A DNA stretch of 8,003 bases from Clostridia bacterium (GCA_007136565.1 SLGS01000137.1:1-8003); one strand, 5' to 3'. Shown: positions 1 through 7,263, counted from the first letter of the stretch. Notes: generated from the letters alone by a model not told the origin. Numbers and translations: made by a program.

Positions 1-339
1 CGAATCCTCCCGGGATGAAGCGGCCCGTTCCTCGAGATCCGGTACCGGAGTCCATTGCTCCCCCGGACCCTCGTCCCGCTGCGAAGCCATCGAATCCTTC
101 TCCGGTGAAGCATCTCCTTGCGGTTTACGTTGCCCCTTGCTACGGGTAGTCGATCTTCTAGCACCTCGAGCGGCCGCAGTCTCGGGTGGCGGTGGTGGCC
201 TGCGATTCCCCGAATCCACCGCCGCTTCATCGGACCCGGGTGCGGTGCGCGCCGATCGACGCGCCGCAGCCAGTCCTCCCCTGATCAATCGGAAGACCAA
301 CCAAAGGACGAGGAGCCCGATGAGATCACTTGGATTCAT
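1..339 (-). CDS. Unrecognised membrane-anchored, Pro/Arg-rich protein, 3' end outside window
   Basis: I do not recognise this gene. From the ATG at 339 the frame stays open for 113 codons to the window edge, so the C-terminus is missing. The protein starts MNPSDLIGLLVLWLVFRLIR: residues 6-19 form one short hydrophobic stretch, followed by Arg20, Arg27, Arg28 and Arg31. This suggests an N-terminal membrane anchor with the basic side in the cytoplasm, or a membrane-lying helix. Residues 32-113 are low complexity: acidic patches, five prolines at 48-52, a basic block at 58-73 rich in Arg, Lys, Ser and Thr, then a charged segment with no hydrophobic core, so probably disordered. The ribosome binding site is nearly ideal and the gene begins 31 bases after the floA stop, so it is probably co-expressed with nfeD and floA. 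A role with the FloA membrane module is inference from position only. That the frame is a real gene is fairly sure; its function is unknown. Confidence 0.72.
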   Translation of the reverse strand, partial: MNPSDLIGLLVLWLVFRLIRGGLAAARRSARTAPGSDEAAVDSGNRRPPPPPETAAARGARRSTTRSKGQRKPQGDASPEKDSMASQRDEGPGEQWTPVPDLEERAASSREDS

Positions 340-342
340 CAA

Positions 343-351
343 ATCACCTCC
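343..351 (-). promoter_or_regulatory. Strong ribosome binding site of the gene after floA
   Basis: On the minus strand GGAGGTGAT lies 3 bases after-end to start, with GGAGG about 7 bases before the ATG at 339. It matches the usual complement of the 16S rRNA 3' end over all nine bases. It is the best Shine-Dalgarno sequence in the window and is the main evidence that the otherwise unrecognised frame at 1-339 is translated. Confidence 0.85.
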
Positions 352-370
352 CGGAGAGGTCGACTACCTA

Positions 371-1402
371 TCAGGATTTTTCGTCCTCTTCGGGTCGACG
401 ACGGGGCGTGCGATCGGGAGTTACCTCGTCCTTCCTCTCCGGAGCGAACTGGCTGAAACCCTCGCGCATGCTGGTGTCCGCCTGGACGTTCTTCATGGTG
501 TAGTAATCCATGACCCCGAGCTGTCCGTCTCGGAAGGCCGCTGCGATGGCGAGCGGCACCTCGGCTTCGGCTTCCACTACCCTGGCGCGCATTTCCTCGA
601 CGCGAGCGATCATTTCCCGCTCGTGGGCCACGGCCATTGCCCTGCGTTCCTCGGCCTTCGCCTGCGCGATTCTCTTGTCGGCCTCGGCGCGATCGCTCTG
701 CAGGGCCGCACCGATATTGCGACCGATGTCCACATCCGCGATGTCTATGGAGAGTATCTCGAAGGCCGTACCGGCATCGAGGCCCTTGCCGAGAACGGTG
801 GAAGATATCGAATCGGGGTTCTCCAGGACTTTCTTGTGGTCCTCGGCGGAACCTACCGTGGTCACGATACCCTCTCCCACACGGGCGATGATCGTGTCCT
901 CGCCGGCGCCACCTACGAGGCGTTCGATGTTGGCTCGAACCGTGACCCTCGCCTTAGCCTTGACCTCGATACCATCCTTGGCCACCGCCGCCACTATAGG
1001 CGTCTCTATGACCTTGGGATTAACCGACATCTGCACCGCCTGGAGAACATCTCGCCCGGCGAGGTCGATGGCCGCGGCGCGTTCGAAGCCCAGTTCGATC
1101 TCGGCTCGCTGGGCAGCTATCAGGGCATCCACGACTCTATCTACATTACCTCCGGCCAAAAAGTGAGCCTCGAGTTTATCCGCGCTCAGACCCAATCCCG
1201 CCTTGTTGGCCTTGATCAGGGGCATTATTATTCGCGCCGGCGGAACTCGCCGCAAACGCATCCCTATCAAGCCGGTTATACTGATCTTCACTCCCGCCGC
1301 CAGGGCGGAAATCCAAAGTCCTATGGGAATGAAACTGAACAACACCACCAGACCGATCAATGCAAGGCCAGCCACGATCAATGTGTACATGAGTGTTTCC
1401 AT
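371..1402 (-). CDS. floA: Flotillin-like membrane scaffold protein FloA
   Basis: FloA (YqfA family) is a bacterial flotillin that oligomerises on the inner face of the membrane and organises functional microdomains, affecting fluidity and local protein assembly. The product is 343 residues, close to the B. subtilis protein (about 330). Residues 5-36 are a hydrophobic membrane-inserted hairpin or helix. Residues 45-235 match the FloA-type SPFH region, including the stretches PLIKANKAGLGL (61-72), FLAGGNVDRVVDALI (81-95) and VGEGIVTTVGSA (175-186). Residues 236-292 are an Ala/Glu-rich helical segment typical of flotillins. The tail from 320 is highly charged and variable. The ATG at 1402 shares one base with the nfeD stop codon (TGATG), with GAGG 7 bases upstream, so translation is probably coupled. 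The neighbouring NfeD protein is the usual genomic partner. No defect is visible. Confidence 0.96.
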   Translation of the reverse strand: METLMYTLIVAGLALIGLVVLFSFIPIGLWISALAAGVKISITGLIGMRLRRVPPARIIMPLIKANKAGLGLSADKLEAHFLAGGNVDRVVDALIAAQRAEIELGFERAAAIDLAGRDVLQAVQMSVNPKVIETPIVAAVAKDGIEVKAKARVTVRANIERLVGGAGEDTIIARVGEGIVTTVGSAEDHKKVLENPDSISSTVLGKGLDAGTAFEILSIDIADVDIGRNIGAALQSDRAEADKRIAQAKAEERRAMAVAHEREMIARVEEMRARVVEAEAEVPLAIAAAFRDGQLGVMDYYTMKNVQADTSMREGFSQFAPERKDEVTPDRTPRRRPEEDEKS

Positions 1403-2778
1403 CAGTAATCCTCACTCCTTCCGGAGTCCCCTTCGGCGGGTGCGTCGGCGCGAACCACTACTCGCCGACCTTCCACCCTTATCACCTTAACGGGGGTGTC
1501 TTTGGCGACGTATTCCCCCGAGGTAACCACGTCTACTCGCTTATCCCCTATCTCGGCGGTTCCGGCCGGTCGCAGCGATGTGATGGCCACCCCTCGCTGC
1601 TCCAGCAGGGAGCGGAGATCACTTTGCGCCACGTATCCTCGGTCCTGGGTTTCCTCCACGTCCAGTAGTAATCGACGCCAGATGGTCAAACGCGTTCCCA
1701 ATCGAATCAGTACCACCGCAGTGACGATGACCGCTCCTATCGCGGCGAGTATGGACCAGGTCGCCGCGGACGGCGTCGGAGACGCCAAATAGATGCTGGC
1801 CAACATCGCCAACACGCCCCCGACTCCCATGATCCCGAAACCCGGGACGAAAACCTCGGCGGCCAGCAGGCCGATGCCCGCGACGAATAGTAAAGCTATG
1901 GACATGCCGGCGTAACCGGCCGCTATGTGGCCGGTGAAATACGTTGCAAAAGCCAGGATCCCGATACCCCCGGGGAACCCGAACCCGGGCATGAACATCT
2001 CGATGAGGATGCCCGCAAAACCCAGCGCCAGGAGAATGGGTGCCACGAAGGGATCGGTGACATATTGCGCAAAAATGTCGATGGTAGTGGGTTCTATGAC
2101 GATGGTCTCGATGACGTTCCAGCCCAGTTCGGACATGGCGTTCTCTGTGTTGGCAGCCATCCCGTCTATGAAACCGATCTCCAGGGCTCGTTGAGCGGTG
2201 AGAGTTAGGATCTCCCCGGAGTCGATCAGGTCCGGTATTTCCAGTCGAGCATCGACCATGGCGGCGGCCACCTGCGGGTCCCTGTCGTGGATCTTGGCCG
2301 TGGCCTCCATCTCCGCTTTGACGGCCGAGATGGTCTTTTCGTCGGCGGGACGGGGTTCCGCCGCCCCGAGGGAGGACCCCGGGGCCATGAAGATGTGATC
2401 AGAGGCGAGGGTCAACAACACACCGGCGGACCAGGATCTACCGGTGATGTAGGCGACAGTCGTCAGCGGTGTATCCACGATCATGTCCTTCATGTTCACC
2501 GCTGCGTTCACAGCGCCACCCAGGGTGGTGATGCGGATCAATAGGGCATCGGCCCCGGCCTCTTCTGCCTCCGCGATGGATCTGCGGAGCAGGGAGGCCA
2601 ACCCCGCATCGACGGTACCCTGGAGGGTAACCTCGAAAACCGAAACATCTTCCCCGCCATCGGGTGAGTCGGCGAGAACCGACCCTCCGCCCAAGGGCAG
2701 AAGGAAAGCTATCAATAATGCCATGAGCACTGAGGCCGAATAACGATGAATCAAGAATCGAGCCAAACCCGTCACCAC
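1402..2778 (-). CDS. nfeD: NfeD-type membrane-bound serine protease (ClpP class, NfeD1b)
   Basis: This is the long NfeD form: a ClpP/S49-like serine protease fused to membrane helices and an OB-fold. It probably cleaves membrane proteins; archaeal homologues cut stomatin, a relative of the FloA next door. Residues 17-36 make a signal peptide or first helix ending in VLA. The protease domain spans about 44-225, with LGGAV (86-90) in the oxyanion region, the candidate nucleophile Ser117 in SWSAG and candidate general base Lys154 (Lys148 is less likely by spacing to the archaeal enzyme). Hydrophobic segments lie near 244-263, 270-288, 291-309, 313-332 and 340-360, two of them preceded or followed by PGFG. 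Residues 380-443 form the NfeD OB-fold with the typical TSLRPAG and VEGRRVVV stretches. The frame is closed by TAA at 2793, so the start must be GTG 2778, GTG 2775 or, better supported, TTG 2766, which has a good ribosome binding site. The stop overlaps floA by one base. Confidence 0.94.
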   Translation of the reverse strand: MVTGLARFLIHRYSASVLMALLIAFLLPLGGGSVLADSPDGGEDVSVFEVTLQGTVDAGLASLLRRSIAEAEEAGADALLIRITTLGGAVNAAVNMKDMIVDTPLTTVAYITGRSWSAGVLLTLASDHIFMAPGSSLGAAEPRPADEKTISAVKAEMEATAKIHDRDPQVAAAMVDARLEIPDLIDSGEILTLTAQRALEIGFIDGMAANTENAMSELGWNVIETIVIEPTTIDIFAQYVTDPFVAPILLALGFAGILIEMFMPGFGFPGGIGILAFATYFTGHIAAGYAGMSIALLFVAGIGLLAAEVFVPGFGIMGVGGVLAMLASIYLASPTPSAATWSILAAIGAVIVTAVVLIRLGTRLTIWRRLLLDVEETQDRGYVAQSDLRSLLEQRGVAITSLRPAGTAEIGDKRVDVVTSGEYVAKDTPVKVIRVEGRRVVVRADAPAEGDSGRSEDY

Positions 2779-2780
2779 CT
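2772..2780 (-). promoter_or_regulatory. Ribosome binding site favouring TTG 2766 as nfeD start
   Basis: AGGTGGTGA on the minus strand matches the ideal AGGAGGTGA at eight of nine positions, and AGGTGG ends 8 bases before the in-frame TTG at 2766. The GTG codons at 2778 and 2775 lie inside this motif and have no convincing site of their own. A start at 2766 would still keep a normal signal peptide beginning MARFLIHR. Confidence 0.55.
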
Positions 2781-2805
2781 GTCCATCTTCTTACCCAAAA
2801 AACCG

Positions 2806-3891
2806 TCAGTTATGGGCATTTCCCTCTTCCAGGGCGAGATCCACCAGGCGATCCACCAGGGAGCCGAAGGTAAAGCCCTCCTCTATCCAAAGGCGGGGGT
2901 ACATACTCATCGGCGTGAACCCGGGGATCGTGTTGATTTCGTTTACTACCAATCTCCCGTCACCGGGCGAATAGAAGAGGTCGACACGGGCCATGCCGCG
3001 GGCATCGACAGCGCGAAAGGCCTCCAGGGATAACTCGCGGGCCCTGCACCCTATTTCGCGATCCACCGGGGCCGGTACCAAGAGCTTCGTGCGATCATCG
3101 AAGTACTTGGAGTTATAATCGTAGAAATCGCCGGCGGGAACCACTTCCCCGGGACCGGCGACCTTCGGTTCACCATTTCCCAGCACGCTACACTCGAGCT
3201 CCCTGCCCACCATGCACCGCTCCACCAGGACCTTCTCCCCGAGATCTGCCGCGGCGTTCATCGCCGGAACGAGTTCCGCCTCCGAATCAACCCTGTTTAT
3301 CCCGAGACTGGACCCGAGCGCGGCTGGCTTAACGAAACACGGATAGCCTACTTCGCGTTTGACGGTACTGGCCACTTCCGCGGGCTTAGCCCTGACTTCG
3401 CGGGAGGCAAAACAGCGATATTCCACCACGGGCAGATCCGCCGAGGAGAACATCCTCTTCATGAGATGCTTATCCATGGATACGCCCGAAGAAGCCACGC
3501 CGGCACCCACGTAGGGAATCCCGAGGATTTCCAGAGCACCCTGCACCGAGCCATCCTCGCCGAAGGGTCCGTGAAGCACGGGAAAGACCACGTCCACGTC
3601 CAATCGACCGGATTCAACGAACAAGCCACCGCCCGCACCCGGGAGCAGGGTTACGCGTTCACTCCCATCCGCATCGAATCCATCGACGCGGCCGCATTCG
3701 AACAATCTAGCGGGATCGGCCACTTTCAACCATGTACCGTCGCGGGCGATCGCCAAGGCGTGGGGACGGTATCTATGGAGATCCAGCGATTCCCATACGG
3801 CACGGGCGGACATCAAGGACACTTCGTGTTCCCCCGACGGACCCCCGAAAAGGACCCCAAGCCCCAAACGATTTCCCGAATCTTCGCTCAT
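2806..3891 (-). CDS. ddl: D-alanine--D-alanine ligase
   Basis: Ddl joins two D-alanines using ATP, in the cytoplasm, to make the dipeptide that ends peptidoglycan side chains. The 361-residue product has the ATP-grasp layout: an N-terminal domain with GGPSGEHEVS (16-25, catalytic Glu21) and HGPFGEDGSVQG (107-118), the ATP-binding KPAALGSSLG (188-197, Ser194 matching Ser150 of E. coli DdlB), the omega-loop FYDYNSKY (256-263, Tyr263 matching Tyr216), Arg302 and Asp304, and the metal site NEIN (Glu318, Asn320) before PGFTPMSMYP. The omega-loop tyrosine argues for D-Ala-D-Ala rather than VanA-type D-Ala-D-lactate activity. Start ATG 3891 has GGAGGTG 4 bases upstream of it (GGAGG 6 bases). The gene lies 44 bases after mtaB, behind a possible promoter, and 27 bases before nfeD. 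All key residues are present, so the gene looks intact; the presence of ddl implies a peptidoglycan wall. Confidence 0.97.
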   Translation of the reverse strand: MSEDSGNRLGLGVLFGGPSGEHEVSLMSARAVWESLDLHRYRPHALAIARDGTWLKVADPARLFECGRVDGFDADGSERVTLLPGAGGGLFVESGRLDVDVVFPVLHGPFGEDGSVQGALEILGIPYVGAGVASSGVSMDKHLMKRMFSSADLPVVEYRCFASREVRAKPAEVASTVKREVGYPCFVKPAALGSSLGINRVDSEAELVPAMNAAADLGEKVLVERCMVGRELECSVLGNGEPKVAGPGEVVPAGDFYDYNSKYFDDRTKLLVPAPVDREIGCRARELSLEAFRAVDARGMARVDLFYSPGDGRLVVNEINTIPGFTPMSMYPRLWIEEGFTFGSLVDRLVDLALEEGNAHN

Positions 3892-3929
3892 AGTCCACCT
3901 CCGAGTCGGCTTTTCCTTCGGACGGGTAA

Positions 3930-3935
3930 ATTATA
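3930..3935 (-). promoter_or_regulatory. Candidate -10 element of an internal promoter for ddl
   Basis: A perfect TATAAT on the minus strand begins on the base right after the mtaB TAG stop and lies 38 bases before the ddl ATG, which would leave a leader of about 30 bases containing the ddl ribosome binding site. At 16-19 base spacing the upstream bases (ATCCGG, TATCCG, ATATCC) do not resemble TTGACA, and the extended -10 TG is missing, so this is a weak promoter call. AT-rich hexamers are rare in this GC-rich window, which lends it some weight. Confidence 0.35.
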
Positions 3936-5276
3936 CTACGTGGAATCCGGGCCGGATATTCTCCCCCCCCAGCATCCCTCGTCATCGTAACCTTCGATTT
4001 CGACGGGAACAACGTCACCGAGGGCGTCTCGAGCGTTCGTCCGTACCCTGACGGGGGCGTAATTCCCCGCGTATCCCCGGATCAAAACGCACCCCCGACC
4101 ACCCCCGCGGGATTCACCCACTGGCTCTTCCAAGAGGACTTCTAGAGTCTTACCGAGCTGTGCCCGGTGGAATTTCCTGGCGGATTCCCGAGCCAGGTCC
4201 AAGAATTCATCGCGTCTTCGGCGCAGGATCTTACCATCCACCCTACCGGGGAATGAAGCCGCTGGAGTCTTGGGCCTGGGTGAGTAGGGGAATACGTGTA
4301 TTCTCCCGAACTGCATCCTTTTGACAAATGCCAAACTCTCTCGATGTTCGGGTTCCGTCTCCCCCGGAAACCCCACCATGACATCCGTCGTCAACCCGAA
4401 ATCGATGTACCTACGTATATCCTCGACCATGTTTGCATAACTGCTCGTGTCATAGCCTCGCCCCATCCTCGCGAGCACCGAGTTGGAACCACTTTGCAGG
4501 GGCAGGTGAAGGTGGGGGGCAACCCTCGGGTGATCCAGTATTTCCCCGAGTAAGTCGGCATCCAGGTCCATGGGTTCGAGGGAGCTGATTCTCAGTCGCC
4601 AGGAACCCGGGATTTCGACGATACGCAGGATCAATTCCTTCAGGTCGATATCGGCACCCGCGTCGCGGCCGTACGCTCCCAGGTGGATACCCGCGAGGAC
4701 GACTTCTCGGGCCCCTCCCTCGACGCGAGTTCGCACCCCCTCGATGACATCGGCGGGATCGAGACTATCGAGGGGGCCACGGGCCCGGGGAATCAGGCAA
4801 TATGTACACCCACCATCGCACCCGCGCTGCGCTACCACGACGGGTCGCGTCGGGCGGACGACTGCCGGCGATGATCCGCTTCCGTCCCTTTCGTCGACGC
4901 CTTCTAGGAGGGAAAGGATCGCCGCTGCCGAATCGGGCGCCGGCAGCACTCCCAGGGTGAGATCTACCGGCAAAGACTCGACCACCGCGAACTCATCCGC
5001 GCCGGGATCCTCGTTTAGGGCAATTTCCGAATAACAGCCGATGATGGCTATGCGAGCGTCGGGATGGCGGCGTCGCAAGGATCGCACCATTTGCCTCGAC
5101 TTGCGGGATGCCGTCGAAGTGACGGCACACGTGTTCACAATGTAGACATCGGCGACATCTTCGAAGTCCACCAAACGAAGACCCGACTCGAGGAGTGCTT
5201 GCTCGAGGCGGGAACTGTCGTACTGATTCACTTTGCACCCCAGGGTGTGGATGGCGAAAGTATATTCAGTCGCCAA
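3936..5276 (-). CDS. mtaB: tRNA N6-threonylcarbamoyladenosine(37) methylthiotransferase MtaB
   Basis: MtaB is a radical-SAM enzyme that adds a methylthio group to t6A at position 37 of ANN-decoding tRNAs, helping accurate codon reading. The product has 446 residues, a usual length. The N-terminal methylthiotransferase domain carries TLGCKVNQYDS (11-21), the MtaB-type motif, with cluster cysteines Cys14, Cys50 and Cys81. The radical-SAM site is Cys153-x3-Cys157-x2-Cys160 (CDGGCTYC), followed by HLPLQSGS (257-264), TTDVMVGFPGET (296-307) and FPYSPRPKTPAA (329-340). A TRAM RNA-binding domain lies at about 373-438. MiaB and RimO are less likely because of the CKVN motif. The start must be TTG 5276: TAG is directly upstream in frame and the next start would delete Cys14. 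It lies inside the prmA end (11-base overlap) behind a purine-rich stretch (GAGGAGAAGGGAAGAGG). After ARG (165-167) the usual R-S-R reads D-S-L, and a run of eight G bases falls near the C-terminus. Confidence 0.95.
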   Translation of the reverse strand: MATEYTFAIHTLGCKVNQYDSSRLEQALLESGLRLVDFEDVADVYIVNTCAVTSTASRKSRQMVRSLRRRHPDARIAIIGCYSEIALNEDPGADEFAVVESLPVDLTLGVLPAPDSAAAILSLLEGVDERDGSGSSPAVVRPTRPVVVAQRGCDGGCTYCLIPRARGPLDSLDPADVIEGVRTRVEGGAREVVLAGIHLGAYGRDAGADIDLKELILRIVEIPGSWRLRISSLEPMDLDADLLGEILDHPRVAPHLHLPLQSGSNSVLARMGRGYDTSSYANMVEDIRRYIDFGLTTDVMVGFPGETEPEHRESLAFVKRMQFGRIHVFPYSPRPKTPAASFPGRVDGKILRRRRDEFLDLARESARKFHRAQLGKTLEVLLEEPVGESRGGGRGCVLIRGYAGNYAPVRVRTNARDALGDVVPVEIEGYDDEGCWGGRISGPDST

Positions 5277-6117
5277 CTACCTCTTCCCTTCTCCTCAGCC
5301 GGAGGCCGAACCAGTATCCCTCGGCAATCCTGGTCACCTCGTCGAAACCGTCACTGAGGGCCTCGACAACGCGCTCGACCTGTTCGCGATATATCCCGGA
5401 TAGAACGAGGTCCCCGCCCGCAGAGGTGGAATCCGCCAATGCCTTCGCCCGAGAGGTAATTATCGGGGCATTGAGATTGGCCAAGACCAGGGGAAACGAG
5501 CCAAAATCGGCCTCGGCGATGTCGGCCCTCTCCACCCGTAGGCGACTGAGAAAATCGTTGGCCTCGGTATTTCGAAGGGTGGCTTCCACCGCCGACTGAT
5601 CTATGTCGCAGGCTATACCCTCGGACACCCCGAGACGCAGGGCGGAAATCGCCAGTATGCCGGTGCCGCACCCCACATCCAAGAGCGAGGTCGGCGTTGA
5701 CTGAGCCATTACGTCGAGCAAGCATCGAAGCGCCAGTCTCGTGCTCTCATGTCCCCCGGTTCCAAAAGCCATTCCGGGCTCGATCACGACGTCCTCGGAG
5801 TCCCGGGCATCCATCCACGGGGCGATTATCCTCAGGGGGCCTATCTCCAGGGGTTCGAAGTGTTTTCGGGCCTCCTGCGCCCAGTTCAACTTGGGTATCT
5901 TGCGGCGCGTCACTTCCACGCCCGGTAGATCAGGCAGGCACACCTTGCCTGAGAAATGGAGGATGTATACCACTGTTCCGGGCAGGGACCCCGGCCGCTC
6001 CTGGAGTCCGCGGGGGAACATGGTCAATAGATCCGCCAGCAAGATGTCGGACTTCCCCTCGGGCACGGTCAAGCAAACTTCGGTCAGATGACCCGGTGTG
6101 GGTTCGTTATCACTCAT
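5266..6117 (-). CDS. prmA: Ribosomal protein L11 methyltransferase PrmA
   Basis: PrmA uses S-adenosylmethionine to trimethylate several amino groups of ribosomal protein L11. The product has 283 residues, slightly short for the family (about 290-310). The N-terminal L11-binding region spans roughly residues 1-65, followed by a linker with WAQEARKHFEPLEIGPLRI (79-97), matching the family W-x-x-x-WK-x-x-F-x-P-x-x-IG pattern, although here the second Trp-Lys is not kept. The catalytic domain has PGMAFGTGGHEST (114-126), the SAM-binding LLDVGCGTG (145-153), an acidic residue after strand 2 (Asp171-Ile-Asp173) and ANLNAP (213-218) where the family usually has ANI. The ATG at 6117 overlaps the dnaJ stop as ATGA, with GAGGAG about 10 bases upstream, which points to translational coupling with dnaJ. 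The dnaJ-prmA order is known from Firmicutes and supports the call. Confidence 0.95.
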   Translation of the reverse strand: MSDNEPTPGHLTEVCLTVPEGKSDILLADLLTMFPRGLQERPGSLPGTVVYILHFSGKVCLPDLPGVEVTRRKIPKLNWAQEARKHFEPLEIGPLRIIAPWMDARDSEDVVIEPGMAFGTGGHESTRLALRCLLDVMAQSTPTSLLDVGCGTGILAISALRLGVSEGIACDIDQSAVEATLRNTEANDFLSRLRVERADIAEADFGSFPLVLANLNAPIITSRAKALADSTSAGGDLVLSGIYREQVERVVEALSDGFDEVTRIAEGYWFGLRLRRREEVVGD

Positions 6118-7256
6118 GAATCGCCAGCTCCTCGGCCGAAGGCGCGCTTGACACGCTCGAAGAAACCTTCCTCGGGCGGATCGATGGTTTCGCCCCGGGA
6201 CTCGGCAAGTTCCAGAAGCAGGCGCTTATGATCGTCGGTGAGATCCTTGGCTATTTCAACCTCGATGTTTACGACGTGATTACCACGGCCGTATCCTCTC
6301 AGGAAGGGAATCCCCTTCTCTTTCACCGTGATCTTGGAACCGTGTTGCGTGCCGGCGGGGATCTTGATCTCCTCTTCACCGTCGAGGGTCTCGACATTTC
6401 TCTTGTTACCCAACGCGGCTTCGAACATGGTTATGCGGAGTTTCGAGTGCACATCATTCCCGCGGCGCTCGAATTGCCTGTGCCCGCGGACGTCCACGCG
6501 CACGTAAAGGTCACCCGGCGGTCCCCCGCGCTCGCCGGGCCCACCTTCTCCCGCCATGCGCAATCGCATACCGGACTCCACCCCGGCGGGCACCTTGACC
6601 TTGATCTTCCGCCTCCGCACGACACGGGTGCGTCCCCGGCACTCGGGACATAGCTCGTCGATGATCTGTCCGCGTCCGTTGCATTCGGGACACGGACCCG
6701 TGCTCATGAATTGGCCCAACGGGGTGTTTCGAGTGGTCCTCACCTGTCCCGAACCACCGCACTGGGTACATGTGCGGGGACTGGTCCCGGGCTTGGCGCC
6801 CGAACCGGAGCACGTGGGACAGTTTTCTTCGCGCTCTATCTCCATTTCACGTTCCACGCCGAAGGCCGCTTCCTCGAAATCCACCGTCATCCGCATTTCC
6901 ATGTCCGGCCCCCTGACGGGACCACTGGATCGGCGCCGGCCTCCACCGAAGAACGTATCGAAAATATCCCCAAAGTCTCCGAACCCGCCGAATCCGAAGT
7001 CGTTCGGGTCGAACCCACCGGGCCCGGCGGCGGAACCGGCGCGACCGAATTGGTCGTACTGCTGACGCGTTTGGGGATCGCGAAGCACCCGATAGGCCTC
7101 GCTGATCTCCTTGAAGCGAGCTTCGGCCTCCGGATCGTCGGGGTTGGCGTCGGGATGATTCTCCCGCGCCAACCGACGATATGCCTTCTTTATTTCTTCC
7201 TGTGACGCATCCCTGGACACGCCCAGGAGTTCATAGTAATCCCTTGCCTCCGGCAC
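6114..7256 (-). CDS. dnaJ: Chaperone protein DnaJ (Hsp40)
   Basis: DnaJ delivers unfolded proteins to DnaK and stimulates its ATPase in the cytoplasm. The 380-residue product is a full type I DnaJ. The J domain spans 5-70 with His34-Pro35-Asp36. The Gly/Phe-rich region covers about 71-106 and includes DIFDTFFGGG (97-106). The zinc-binding region has four C-x-x-C pairs: Cys146/149, Cys163/166, Cys189/192 and Cys203/206. The client-binding C-terminal domains run to about 340, and the tail has FFERVKRAFG (365-374), which is common in DnaJ. The fourth zinc repeat reads CPECRGRT where the usual last Gly is Thr, a minor change. Start GTG 7256 is forced, because TGA lies directly upstream in frame and the J domain starts at once. 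The ribosome binding site is weak (six Gs at 7264-7269, 7 bases before the start). The stop overlaps prmA by 4 bases. Confidence 0.98.
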   Translation of the reverse strand: MPEARDYYELLGVSRDASQEEIKKAYRRLARENHPDANPDDPEAEARFKEISEAYRVLRDPQTRQQYDQFGRAGSAAGPGGFDPNDFGFGGFGDFGDIFDTFFGGGRRRSSGPVRGPDMEMRMTVDFEEAAFGVEREMEIEREENCPTCSGSGAKPGTSPRTCTQCGGSGQVRTTRNTPLGQFMSTGPCPECNGRGQIIDELCPECRGRTRVVRRRKIKVKVPAGVESGMRLRMAGEGGPGERGGPPGDLYVRVDVRGHRQFERRGNDVHSKLRITMFEAALGNKRNVETLDGEEEIKIPAGTQHGSKITVKEKGIPFLRGYGRGNHVVNIEVEIAKDLTDDHKRLLLELAESRGETIDPPEEGFFERVKRAFGRGAGDS

Positions 7257-7263
7257 TCAATTT

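Noticed and set aside
14..231. 11-base inverted repeat GATGAAGCGGC (14-24 and 221-231)
   Set aside because: The arms are almost 200 bases apart inside a low-complexity coding region, so this is probably a by-product of repeated Asp-Glu-Ala type codons.
137..1408. 423-codon open frame on the plus strand opposite floA
   Set aside because: It mirrors the real floA frame in GC-rich DNA. Its translation is rich in His, Arg and Gly with no domain, while the opposite strand encodes a clear FloA with a start coupled to nfeD.
2797..2802. T6 tract on the minus strand just after the ddl stop, as a possible terminator
   Set aside because: The only nearby hairpin (CCCT with AGGG, five-base loop) has a 4-base-pair stem and ends about 18 bases before the tract, so it does not form an intrinsic terminator.
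2838..2860. Tandem direct repeat of GATCCACCAGG inside the end of ddl
   Set aside because: It encodes the helical LVDRLVDL stretch of the Ddl C-terminus. Two copies in coding sequence are explained by similar residues and need no other cause.
3945..3957. Small inverted repeat ATCCGG/CCGGAT at the end of mtaB
   Set aside because: As RNA it allows only a 5-base-pair stem with a 3-base loop, lies in coding sequence and is not followed by a U tract.
6711..7205. Plus-strand open frames of 140-170 codons opposite dnaJ and prmA
   Set aside because: They lie wholly within strongly conserved minus-strand genes, and their translations show no recognisable motif.
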